From: Epithemia pelagica
Lineage: Eukaryota > Bacillariophyta > Bacillariophyceae > Surirellales > Surirellaceae
DNA: 64,000 bases
Reading direction: 5' to 3'
Assembly: GCA_946965045.2 (NCBI GenBank)
Contig: OX337234.1
Coordinates: 3,596,001-3,660,000 of the forward strand
The stretch's first letter is position 1; each line of letters starts with the position of its first letter. The notes beneath the pieces are model-generated. The model did no database searches, was not told the DNA's origin, and saw only the letters and a list, made by a program, of their open reading frames with translations. Below, piece by piece: positions 1 to 10,365 of the stretch. The translations under genes and the position numbers were made by a program.

Positions 1-1
1 C

Positions 2-2653
2 AACAACAACAACAACAACACGAGATCCAAGGAGGACTGGAAAGCTGTTCCGGCGGCGCAAATGTCGCAAGCCGCCTCGGAATCCTCCTCCTCTTCTTCT
101 TCTTCTTTTGGTTCTCGTGTCACCAACTTGCAAGCCTGTACCAAACAGGCGCGACCACCCATGATTGTCTCCGACTCGGGGGCCAACACCAACACGAATA
201 AAAGTTTGACGTGGATTGCCACGCAGGCCACGGTCCATGGCATGACTCCCGTCCAACTCGTGCCGTTCGTGGTCCATCCGTGGCATCGTCCCCAGTACGA
301 ATCCACGTGTACCAGCGCCGCCCCTTTGCACGAGTACGACACCAACACTTCCACAACGACAACAACGGCCTTACAGATTTATCACTATGCCTCGCATTGG
401 TTGTTTCCACGATCCGTCGCCTGTTTTGTGCATTGGACGACAACCAATAACAGCAGCAGTCTGGACGAATTCCAATTCCAATTACATCCAAACGATGATA
501 CGGTAGACAATTCTTCTTCCTGCAACCGCCAATCCATTTTGATTGTGGCCGCCTCCTGTCCACAAGCCAGTCACGCCTGGCAACAACAGCAACAACAACA
601 ACAAACACAAGAACAACAATCACAACCGCAAGGTAATACCTCTGCATCATCATCACCCGCAACGCCCTCCAAGGAAGCGCACTTGCACGTGTCCATGACC
701 TGGTTGCAATGGATGGCATCGTCGTCGTCGGGGGAACCCACGACTCGATGGTCGCGATTGGTCGTATTGGATCCCCAGGTTCCCAAATGGGCCACGGGCA
801 TGGCCCAAACAACCTTGATTCCCTTGCAATGTCAAGTGCCGTACCGGTTGGTCCATCATGCGGCTACTGTCCTACAACAACACGAACACGAACCAGAATC
901 CGGACCAGACAACAACAACGGGGAGGAAAAATGCACTCGTACGGCCATTGCCCAAGCCTTGGAACGTGACCGGCGTCGTGCACATGGAGGAACGGCCGAG
1001 GGTACCTCCAACACCACGACCATAACAACAACAACATCAACAACAACAACGCCGACGGACCAAAGGGAAAGTGAGACTCATCAGACGACGACGACAAGTG
1101 TCAACAATGACATCGAAGAAACCGACCAACAGCAGGAATCGCAATCCGACAACAAGGTACCCCAATCTACGAATACTACTACCCCACGACAAGACTTGAT
1201 TCAACCGCCGTCCATTGTGTGGCAAGCCACCTGCCTCTTGTTTCCCAGTGTCTTGTACTATGTCACGATTTACATGACAACAATGTCCCTCCCCATTCCC
1301 TGGCTTTTCCTGGCATTTCGGGACAGTCTGCACACGGTTTTGCAGTTGCCCCCGCAGTGGTCCTTGTGGTTGTTTGTTGTCAGTGTCTGGTACAGTTGGC
1401 GCTTGTGGGTCTTGGCACATTATCAGGTTCTGGTTGCTACTGGGAATGACCAACCATCCTCGTGTCACAATGACGACGACGAGGACTTGGTAGCAAGCAT
1501 GTCGTGTCAGTTCATGGTGCAGGTCAAGGGTAGTTTGCGATATATTAGCAATCAAAAAGAAGAACAGGCATTGGCCGGACATGCCGCCGCCGCTCGCACA
1601 GGGAATGCTGCGGCGGTCGATTCTCCCACCGCCTCGGTTTCCATGGTCCACATTGTCGCGTCCGCCGTGGCACGTGTGTGGTCCAAACACTTGAAGCAAC
1701 AACAATTGAAGGTGAATGGAAGACAATGTCGCACATTGCGGGTGCCTTGGTTGGCCCTGGATCATACCGTGGTGGATTCTCCTACGAGCAACGACGCGGA
1801 CGAACCAGTCACGGTGGCAATCTTGTTTCCTCCCACCAAAATCACTGTGCCTTCATCTACCAATAGTACCGCCAAGGAAAGTCACAACCACCAAGACGAC
1901 AATACAAAACAACCGTCCTTCTTTATCCAACCCAGTCGACGAGTGGTGGTGCGGAATGCCAATCGTTGTTCGGTCCAAGACATTGCCAATGCTTGTGCCC
2001 ATTCCTCCAACGACGTGGATCGAACAGCAGCGGTCGATTGTGCCGTGGTGTTGGCCGTTGATCCTGTCGCTTCGTCGTATTCCGCCCCATCCCCCTCCTC
2101 TTCCTCGTTCTCCTTGGCTTCAACGACTGATGCTGCGGGCGTTTGGACGGCCATTCCCTCCACCACCAAGGATACGTGCCGATGGTCGGCCGTACCGGGT
2201 GGATCGGCCCAGGTAGTCGTTGTCATTGGAGATGTCACGCTGGCTGAATCGGCTTCGTCCGGAACGACAGCCGTAGCAACAACCGCACAAGGAGGAGATG
2301 CCACCCTTGGTACAGCAACTACAACCGCATCATCCCGAACTAATCGAATCAATGGCAATTCCAACCACAACAAGAATGCAACGCCGAATAACAACAATCG
2401 AACTAACACGCTCTCCACCCCCTCCGCTTCGTTGGGGGGATTCATGGGTCGTCGGCAACGATCACCCGTTTCCACATCGTCAGCGTCGACATCATCATCC
2501 TCTCCCTCTGCTTCCCGACTGCCGCGACCCATGGTGTCCCTGTCCGTGACAGTCCATGGTTCCAAGACGGAACGAACGAGTGCGACGGCAGCTTGGAACA
2601 TTGTCCCCGAACTTCAAACCTTGCTGCAATTTCCCGAACTCTGCGATCCGTAA
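2..2653 (+). CDS. START-like membrane protein, 5' end cut by window edge
   Basis: The first ATG is at 62 (863 codons to a stop at 2653), but the same frame is open to the window edge and reads Asn6-TRSKEDWKAVPAAQ before that Met, so the true start is probably upstream. The first 270 residues carry a pattern like a START lipid-binding domain: a FPRSVACFVHW strand, a LIVAAS strand and VVLDPQVPKWA, where START domains have a 'DP.G.IP.W' strand. Residues about 386-458 contain two hydrophobic segments around an SLPIPWLF turn, suggesting a hairpin membrane anchor. Long Ser, Thr, Gln and Asn runs separate the parts. The START call is inferred from a short pattern and is weak; that it is a real membrane-associated coding gene is well supported by the length and by conserved-looking islands between the low-complexity runs. 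Confidence 0.7.
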   Translation, partial: NNNNNNTRSKEDWKAVPAAQMSQAASESSSSSSSSFGSRVTNLQACTKQARPPMIVSDSGANTNTNKSLTWIATQATVHGMTPVQLVPFVVHPWHRPQYESTCTSAAPLHEYDTNTSTTTTTALQIYHYASHWLFPRSVACFVHWTTTNNSSSLDEFQFQLHPNDDTVDNSSSCNRQSILIVAASCPQASHAWQQQQQQQQTQEQQSQPQGNTSASSSPATPSKEAHLHVSMTWLQWMASSSSGEPTTRWSRLVVLDPQVPKWATGMAQTTLIPLQCQVPYRLVHHAATVLQQHEHEPESGPDNNNGEEKCTRTAIAQALERDRRRAHGGTAEGTSNTTTITTTTSTTTTPTDQRESETHQTTTTSVNNDIEETDQQQESQSDNKVPQSTNTTTPRQDLIQPPSIVWQATCLLFPSVLYYVTIYMTTMSLPIPWLFLAFRDSLHTVLQLPPQWSLWLFVVSVWYSWRLWVLAHYQVLVATGNDQPSSCHNDDDEDLVASMSCQFMVQVKGSLRYISNQKEEQALAGHAAAARTGNAAAVDSPTASVSMVHIVASAVARVWSKHLKQQQLKVNGRQCRTLRVPWLALDHTVVDSPTSNDADEPVTVAILFPPTKITVPSSTNSTAKESHNHQDDNTKQPSFFIQPSRRVVVRNANRCSVQDIANACAHSSNDVDRTAAVDCAVVLAVDPVASSYSAPSPSSSSFSLASTTDAAGVWTAIPSTTKDTCRWSAVPGGSAQVVVVIGDVTLAESASSGTTAVATTAQGGDATLGTATTTASSRTNRINGNSNHNKNATPNNNNRTNTLSTPSASLGGFMGRRQRSPVSTSSASTSSSSPSASRLPRPMVSLSVTVHGSKTERTSATAAWNIVPELQTLLQFPELCDP

Positions 2654-2761
2654 TACATTTGTGAGTTGGTGTTGGGACACCGAGTTTGTTTGTTACCGGA
2701 CGGACGGCTTCCTCTAATACCCATTGGAGCCAGACTTTGAGATCTAGAGTAGAGCGTTTGG

Positions 2762-4648
2762 CTATTGAAATGTAAACGTTCCCGAGGGACTCCCACGGTA
2801 TTCCCAATCCAGCACTTGGTCTTCCAGACAGGTAGCCAAACAAAGCAAAACTACTGCATTCTTTTTGGCTGAACGAGTCCGCAATTGAACTCGTGTCGAT
2901 GATGATGATGATGATGATGATGATACATGTGTATCCGTTTTATCTCTGGATGCCTCGCTCCGACAAGGGTCCTTGTTGTGATGCCGGATGGTACAACGAC
3001 TGGCAAGGGGTTGACTGTTTCCAGGTGAACACGTTGCAATGTCCATGGTTGCCACAGCCTGACCGGTGTAACAGTCCAAGACCAAAAAGTGATGGTTGCG
3101 CGTAGTATTCGGAGGTGATTGCGAATGTGTGGGACGATCCTCTAGGATGGCTGTGTACATGGGTCGAAATTTGGTTTGTTGCGCATGATGATGACAACGA
3201 GTCAAGATGTGGAGTGTGTAACTGCAAGAGGATGCTCTTGCTCTGCGATTGTGAACGCGGTGGTAGTCGGCTCTTCGGAAGGGCTGCAATACGTGTGCTA
3301 CTTTGCGAATTTGAAACCAGGGATAGCACTCGTGGGAGAGGGAATCTCCCGTTTCAGAAACTACGCCGTTTGGACCGTCGGTTTGGTTGTTGGGAGTGCG
3401 TGGTGGTCGCCGGTTCCTACTACTAGGTGATACGGACCGTGGGAAGCAACAAGACGACGACGATTGGTCGTTGTCGCATGGTTCGTTGCAATTTGAATTT
3501 TGGATCTTGTTCTTTTTCCTTTTGTGGTGGTTGTGGAAACCTGTACGATGCTTTACAGGATGGACTGTTTGGGTGAGGTTGCCCGTTTCCCGATTCCAAA
3601 GCCAGGGTGTCGAATACTCATGCGTTCCGGAAAGGAGGGGACGCATTCCGTAAATGGTATACAGCAAGGATGACGACCCTGTGGAGGACGATTCGGGCTT
3701 GTCGTGCGGGGAATGATAATGATGCCACCACAAGTGAGGTCGATGAGTGTGAGGATGCTGGCGGCTTGGTGTCGATCTGGTGGGGCCGGATTTGGTTTCG
3801 TGTGCAATGAGCGCCACAGGTTTAGGATAACCAGCTGGTCGTTGTTGGCCCGCATCCATCAATACACAATGGCAGGGCTTGCAAAGGACCGTGTCGTTTG
3901 CTTCGAATTTCACATGGCCGGCGCTGGATCGATGGGGATGATGCGGACGTGACAACCACGTCTTTTCTCTCTTGTTGTGTTCCGCCGCAGGAGGACTTTT
4001 TTCAAAATACGCCCCGCCGGCAAATGGTTTACGAATAGTAGATACCATGGTGTGTTGGTTGGGTTTGGCGGATTGCCCATCCGTATCGAATCGTGGCGGA
4101 GCATACTGCTGGGGATGTTGCCTTGATTGAGGCGTGACTTGTGTGAGTTGAATCGTCTCAGAACATGGCATGGTCGTCGGTGACGACGATGACAACAAAA
4201 CTGTCTTGTGGGATGGTGTTTGTGGCTGATGGTCCGAATGAACGTCAGTCATGGTTTTGGTGCTGCACGTCACGGTCCGTTTTCTTCGCCTCCGACTTTG
4301 CTTGGCGAAACGGTTCTGGCCGTCAGAATGATTTGGACCGGGTGACGCGAAACGGACCTGCCAATCATGTTGCATGTGGATTTCGCGATACGAGTGCTGG
4401 TGCACGCCGTGGTTCTTTGGCTTCGACACCGAGGTGGGAGTCGAAGGAATCGTCTGGACTATCGATGATACAGTCACGATCTTTGAGGAGGAGGATGAGT
4501 TCATTGGATATAGATCCAGGAGAGACTCTAGAGCAGGATAGGAATGAATTGAACTTGATGGTTGCTTTTTCAACACAAGTATTTTGATTTCAGGAGATTG
4601 TGAGAACGCACGAATGCCGACGAGAGAGTAATCGGCAACCCAAGACAT
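2762..4648 (-). CDS. Tubby/LURP-one-like protein, paralog 1
   Basis: Single-exon gene; the ATG at 4648 gives 628 codons, and a later ATG at 4504 (MNSSSSSKI) is equally possible. It aligns in order with the gene at 46189-47814: PFAGGAYF, TIYGMRPLLSGTHEYSTP, YPWFQI, HILTR, FRPMYTAILE, a strand ending YTGQAVATM, and a final hydrophobic VVLLCLATCL. The spacing of a G-x-x-V-A strand followed by a C-terminal hydrophobic helix recalls the tubby C-terminal/LURP-one/scramblase fold, but that is inference; the pairing of the two genes is what the sequence shows. Between the conserved islands lie His-, Ser- and Arg-rich linkers with no alignable content. It is convergent with the gene to its left; 108 bp separate the stops. 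No signal peptide is seen. Confidence 0.7.
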   Translation of the reverse strand: MSWVADYSLVGIRAFSQSPEIKILVLKKQPSSSIHSYPALESLLDLYPMNSSSSSKIVTVSSIVQTIPSTPTSVSKPKNHGVHQHSYREIHMQHDWQVRFASPGPNHSDGQNRFAKQSRRRRKRTVTCSTKTMTDVHSDHQPQTPSHKTVLLSSSSPTTMPCSETIQLTQVTPQSRQHPQQYAPPRFDTDGQSAKPNQHTMVSTIRKPFAGGAYFEKSPPAAEHNKREKTWLSRPHHPHRSSAGHVKFEANDTVLCKPCHCVLMDAGQQRPAGYPKPVALIAHETKSGPTRSTPSRQHPHTHRPHLWWHHYHSPHDKPESSSTGSSSLLYTIYGMRPLLSGTHEYSTPWLWNRETGNLTQTVHPVKHRTGFHNHHKRKKNKIQNSNCNEPCDNDQSSSSCCFPRSVSPSSRNRRPPRTPNNQTDGPNGVVSETGDSLSHECYPWFQIRKVAHVLQPFRRADYHRVHNRRARASSCSYTLHILTRCHHHAQQTKFRPMYTAILEDRPTHSQSPPNTTRNHHFLVLDCYTGQAVATMDIATCSPGNSQPLASRCTIRHHNKDPCRSEASRDKTDTHVSSSSSSSSSTRVQLRTRSAKKNAVVLLCLATCLEDQVLDWEYRGSPSGTFTFQ

Positions 4649-5060
4649 GAACACGAGCGACTAAAAACGTTACCGACTGCATGTAGCGCGACTAACCAAT
4701 CAATCGTGCAACTGGCGTTTTCTGGTTTGATTCAAGCGGGAATGACCTACATGGACTACATGTTGATTTACCATAGTTGTCTTCATCCTTCTTTGGAGCA
4801 AGTCTTCTCTGACGGTATTAGACCACGCCTCATATGAACAACAAAAGTAACTCTAGCAATTTATACTGATAATCAATGGCTATAGGAATGCCCTAAAATC
4901 ATTGTGGATAGCAGTAATCAAAAGGCTGGTCATGGATCGGAACGATTGACCCGAATCTGTGTGGCGGCTCACTCCGAGATCTCCCTCTCTCTCATTGTGG
5001 GTTACTCCATGGTCTTTCTCTATAGATTCTTTTATTGTTTCCCCGGTTTTTCTCTCTGTC
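4649..5060. other. Intergenic, nothing recognised
   Basis: About 410 bp between the start of the tubby-like gene and the small ORF that ends at 5061. I see no conserved ORF, repeat or RNA gene; it should contain the promoter of the minus-strand gene at 4648. Confidence 0.4.
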
Positions 5061-5552
5061 TTATTGCGACGAGAGCAATCCTCGAGCACTGTGGCTGCGA
5101 TACAGTGTCTTGCGGAGACTGGTTCGAGAAGTCCCTCCTGCCATGCTCGTAAATCGGCGTTTCGAGGAGGTACGCGTCAATGCGTGAAAGTTGTTGGACC
5201 CGTAAAGAGGATTTTGGTTCTTGGTGGAGTGAATAACAACAGCATGCCTTTGTGTTTGCTTGTGGCTGTCACGTCGATTGTGGCCATAATTGGACTGGTT
5301 CAACAGCGTGGTAGAAGTAGCCGCAGTTGCTGTTGTTCCACGATGATGGAGGGACGACCCAATGAGGCGATGACCATGTTTGGTCGAGTCGGAATGAGAT
5401 CGTGTCAATCTTGGTCGACGGTGCGACTGACTCGTCAAACCCGGTCGTGGTGATGGCCCAGTTTCGTTCCTGACGCTGTCCGGTGATGGAACCGTTCGTA
5501 CCCGTTCGTGGCGTTCTTCTGGACAATATAATGATTGCTTCTTGAAGGGCAT
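5061..5552 (-). CDS. Small basic Ser/Arg/His-rich hypothetical protein
   Basis: Starting at the ATG at 5552 (MPFKKQSLY) this reads 163 residues, rich in Arg, Ser, Thr and His (for example RRPRLTRSHSDSTKHGHR near the middle and KTLYRSHSARGLL near the end). The frame stays open upstream to 5858, but that part looks like leader sequence. No domain is recognised. It lies alone between intergenic stretches. It could be a small diatom-specific protein or a chance open frame; the biased composition makes ORF length a poor guide. Confidence 0.3.
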   Translation of the reverse strand: MPFKKQSLYCPEERHERVRTVPSPDSVRNETGPSPRPGLTSQSHRRPRLTRSHSDSTKHGHRLIGSSLHHRGTTATAATSTTLLNQSNYGHNRRDSHKQTQRHAVVIHSTKNQNPLYGSNNFHALTRTSSKRRFTSMAGGTSRTSLRKTLYRSHSARGLLSSQ

Positions 5553-6277
5553 GGTGCAAAGACTATGGAGGAGATGTACTTGAAATCTCTCTTGGTGTCG
5601 TCTCTGTCGAATTGTGTGATGGGTCGTTGTGTGGACGGCTCTCTGCTTTTGCTGGTTGATGTGATGATTTCTTTTTTTTGTGCGTGTGTTTGTCCACCAG
5701 GAGAGACACACACTGGGAAACTGGAGATCGATGGTTCGATCTGTTCTATTCCATCTTGCAGACACTCGGTTTTTTGTTGTTTGGTTGTGTGCAATAATAG
5801 ATCGTAAATCGTCATGTTGTGAGACTGCATAGACAACATTAGACATGCGGCCCCCCATGCGGGCGAACCAGCCCTACCACCAGTGTGTCCAAAAAGGGCA
5901 ATTCTTTTGCATTGCCAAACCTGGTGAAAGAGGATCTTGAAACGGGCCCAACTAAAACTAATGGAGCAGGGCAATTTCTTATGATACACAGTGAACAGTG
6001 ACTGAGATTCTATTTCTCTTAAAAAAATAAACGGGGCGCGGGACTGGCATTAAGTTTTCGGGACCGGGCAGGACCCAGCTATCCAAACTATCTTTGATAT
6101 AGGCTGATAAGATCGTCTGTTTCGACCCTACTTCCGATATCTCCGACGACGGCTATGTTCGGATCTATTCGACTCGATTTGTGAAAGACAATAACAGGAG
6201 CATGGGTCTAAGTGCCGTGTCGGACGGGAAATCGTAGAACTGTTCCGAGTACTTACGATATCCTGTAAGTATACTAC
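5553..6277. other. Intergenic, nothing recognised
   Basis: About 725 bp downstream of the amine oxidase on the minus strand. It has an AT-rich stretch near 6020 and no recognisable gene or repeat. Confidence 0.4.
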
Positions 6278-8063
6278 CTACTCTACTTTGTCTTCTTCCT
6301 CAGTGTCCTCGTCATCATCGTCATTTCCTCCTCGATAATACGAATCGCCCGAACGGCGTGGCCGATTGGGATGCGTGAGATCCAAAATCCGGTGGGCGGC
6401 CGCTTGTCCCGACCGAATGGCACCATGGACCCATCCATGGTCGTTTTCGTGCACCGGATAGGCTTCTCCTGCCAAAAATACCTTGTTGTTGGCAAGACTG
6501 TGTGGTCCTTCCAATCCCTGACTGGAATACGTGCCGCGAATGTAGGGATGGGCCGTCCAATTCAGGAGAAAATGACTGCGATAATACTGCGTCACGGGGA
6601 GTTGGAATTTGCGTTCCATGCGTTGCAATACCCATTGGATCACTTCCAATTCCGTCGAACCCCAAAGAGGCTGTTGTTGCACTTGTGGTGTCCATCGTAT
6701 ATTCCTCTTCCTTGCTGTTGTTTGGTTCTTCGTGTTCCCATGTTTGGACACGGCTTGCGTCAGTCGTTGATAGGGTTCCCCCAAAATCAAGCCCGCCAAG
6801 GCAAAGCGATTCTTATTCTCGACGGGATAGTCCCAAAAGTAACTTTCTCCCTCGTCCGTTTCGGCGGGACACGTAATCAAACAAAATCGATGACCGCGAC
6901 GAAACCAGGGGTGCGAAAAGGACACAAAGAGTTTGATTCCCTGCCACATGTGCCCCGGATGGTCGTGGACCAAGGCCCGGGGGAGGGGTGGATCAAAGCG
7001 AATGTCGCCCTGTTGCAAAATGGACAAGGCAACGGTACAAATGACGTGACGTGCCACAAAGCGTCGACCACCTGTGGTCCCATCACACGTGGCATGGACC
7101 AAACTTTGTCGATAGTCGACTTGCGAAATGGGACAATTCAATACCAATTCGGGTCGTTGCCTGGGTGGTGATTCCCTCGAGTTATTGCTCGTGGCCGATT
7201 CCTCGAGTATGGGACCCAAACATTCGACGTAGGTGGAATTGGCAAAGGAGACTTCTCCCTCATAGGCATGTTGAAAGAGCAGTGGCATCTCGTCGTAATA
7301 CTTACGATTGCTTTGTCGGAATGCCTCTTGGCTTTCATACACCATCTCTTGCACCAGTTCGGGCTGGCCCACCAAGGTGGCGCCCAGTTCAATTTTAGTT
7401 CCCTCCCACACATGTTTGCGCATGCGACCACCAATGCGATCCGATGCTTCCACCATGACAATCTTTGGCATTCCATTGAGTTTGGCCGCACCGGCACCAA
7501 GAATGAGCACATCCCAGACAGGTTCGTCGTCCTTGTTGTTGTTGTCGTTGTTGTGTTGTTTCACGTCCTTCTGGTGGTGCAACGAGCTTGTCGTTTCTTT
7601 TGGGGGAGACACGGAGGACTGCGCCACCCCACGATGACGACGAGTAACAGAGGAATTGGTCGATCGAATCAGACGAGCATGGGACACGGAGGAATGGGGA
7701 TTGGACTGTCTGGAATGGGTAGTACTTGTCTGCGGCAGCAACAACAAACTGGATGAAGCAACCAGCGATTCGGTGGATTCCGATTGAAACTGGTTCCATA
7801 CGACACCCATGCTCACACATACCAAAACGAGTAGGATGAGAAACAGGACATTGGTTGTTGTTGTCCCACCATGCGGTTGGGTTCGTGTTGGTCGTCGTGG
7901 CAAACACCACCACCAACCGTGCCTCATTGGGTGTGGTCGTTTGGCATGCTTGTTGTAGATCGAATCTTCTTGGAGATTGTTCGCCCCATCGTTGGAGGGC
8001 AAGGAAGCAGTCTTGACGTTGACATCGTTCTTGGGGGAATTGGATCGACTGTGACAGCCACAG

Positions 8064-8096
<33 letters not shown>

Positions 8097-8113
8097 AACG
8101 AGTTCATTGTCAT
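6278..8113 (-). CDS. Membrane-anchored FAD amine oxidase with altered FAD-binding motif
   Basis: 611 residues. A Ser-rich tail is followed by one membrane segment (about residues 88-106, NVLFLILLVLVCVSMGVVW), so a type II anchor is likely. From residue 200 the protein reads as a flavin amine/polyamine oxidase: DVLILGAGAA, then KIVMVEASDRIGGRM, IELGATLVG, an RFDPPLP segment followed by GIKLFVSF, and near the C-terminus VFLAGEAYPVHENDHGWVHGA, the usual FAD-binding end. Two features are odd. The dinucleotide loop reads GAGAAKLNGMPKIVMVEA, whereas family members have GAGAAG plus a helix of about ten residues before the second strand, so the third Gly and most of that helix are missing. The part between the flavin motif and the substrate domain is also short. 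No intron can be drawn that would restore them. It is either a remodelled paralog or a recently decayed gene whose frame is still open. Confidence 0.75.
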
Positions 8114-8895
8114 GGGATTGAATTGTTCGCCTCAATTCTCGTGTGTGGTTTCAATAGATTGCAACAACCAACAAAACCTCTCTGTTTCCCCTTGACCTTT
8201 CCCTTGACCTTTTCTAGTTTGAACCGTGTGAGTAGGATCCTGAGGAGAGCAATACCATCCAAGAGAAGAGAAGAAGATGATGATTCACTTCCGTTGCCAC
8301 ACGTTTTCTAATCACCTTGAAATATTGGAGAGAATCTTACAAGATCCCATCAAACGGAGTCGTCTAAAGTGGACATGAGATGATGATGGTGATGTAGAGT
8401 AGTTGGTTTCCCACTTTAGTGTCCTTTTGTCTTGGATGATACCTGCATAGGTAGAAATTCTCTAGACATGGGATTGAGGAACCGACAGTAAGACAAAGAA
8501 GAGACAGCAAACAGGGCTTCTTCATCGTCATCAGAGAGACAACGAGGTGAGAAATTGAGAAAGAAAGCGAAAAATGAGGACACAATTCACGTGCGTGGTG
8601 CTCCATAGTGCGACACGCGACTAAACCTGATCGAACAGCGACTGACTAGGGAATGGAAGATGGCAGACGATACGTGACCGCACTATGGTATAGAGTACGA
8701 CTAAGTATTTCATGCGGCTTTACATACACACCGCAACGCAACCACCACAATGGTTCCCCCCATCATCTGTTCATAATTGCGACTCCACGTTGTTGTTGTT
8801 CTTTCCGCTGGACCACGCTCGTCAAATGGATTGTGTGGCGCGGCCTTCTTCTTCTTCCCTCTCTCCAGCAAATAGACATTCTCGTCGTTGGATGG
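8114..8895. other. Intergenic between amine oxidase and UBC9
   Basis: About 780 bp. Holds the promoter side of the amine oxidase and the 3' side of the UBC9-like gene. No further gene or repeat is recognised. Confidence 0.4.
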
Positions 8896-9861
<966 letters not shown>

Positions 9862-10365
9862 GTTTTGTTCCAATCAATTCAATGCAATGCAGCAGCAGAT
9901 GGGAACGTGTGTATTTCTCGATAGTGGATTGTTGACTGGCTGGAACAATCCACGGGACGACAACAAATATGATGGCTGTCGCTTCTCGAAAAAAAGAGGG
10001 GGATTCTTGTTGTGATTGATATATAATCAAAGCTCGTTGCCAGGTGCAAAAGTAGTCTATCCAAGATGATAGATCCACGACAATGCTTGCCTCTCTCTTG
10101 TCTTCCTTGGTCTTCGACACAATGGACTTGAACCTGCGACCAGTGACGAGCCAGCTCGATGGAGCGGCTGGCGTATCCGGTCGCGGATTTTGAAGAGTCA
10201 GAATGACGTCAGTCCATGGAGTATCTTTTCTCGTTTGGGGTGGTGTCACGCGCGCTCCATGTCCCACCGCCATCCACGGGAAAGATACGCTTCGACCGTT
10301 CCGGAGGAGCCATCACCATCACACTGGATCCTTTGAATTCGAATCCCAATCCGAATCCATCCACC
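9862..10365. promoter_or_regulatory. Divergent UBC9 / Mn-SOD promoter region
   Basis: 504 bp between the two divergent start codons. It must hold both promoters unless there are unseen leader exons. It contains one perfect CRE palindrome at 10204-10211. A TATATAATC stretch near 10020-10027 is AT-rich but I would not call it a TATA box. Confidence 0.5.
10204..10211. promoter_or_regulatory. CRE-type palindrome TGACGTCA
   Basis: A perfect 8-bp CRE, 155 bp upstream of the Mn-SOD start codon. CRE-type sites are bound by bZIP factors and are known CO2/cAMP-response elements in diatoms. That it acts on either neighbour here is inference. Confidence 0.45.

Noticed and set aside
1882-2601. 239-codon minus-strand frame opposite the first gene
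   Set aside because: A shadow; the plus-strand frame has the better structure and continues over the whole region.
10100-10200. tRNA-like T-arm text (GGTTCAAGTCC on the minus strand)
   Set aside because: The bases around it do not form a five-pair T stem, and no D arm or acceptor stem can be drawn.
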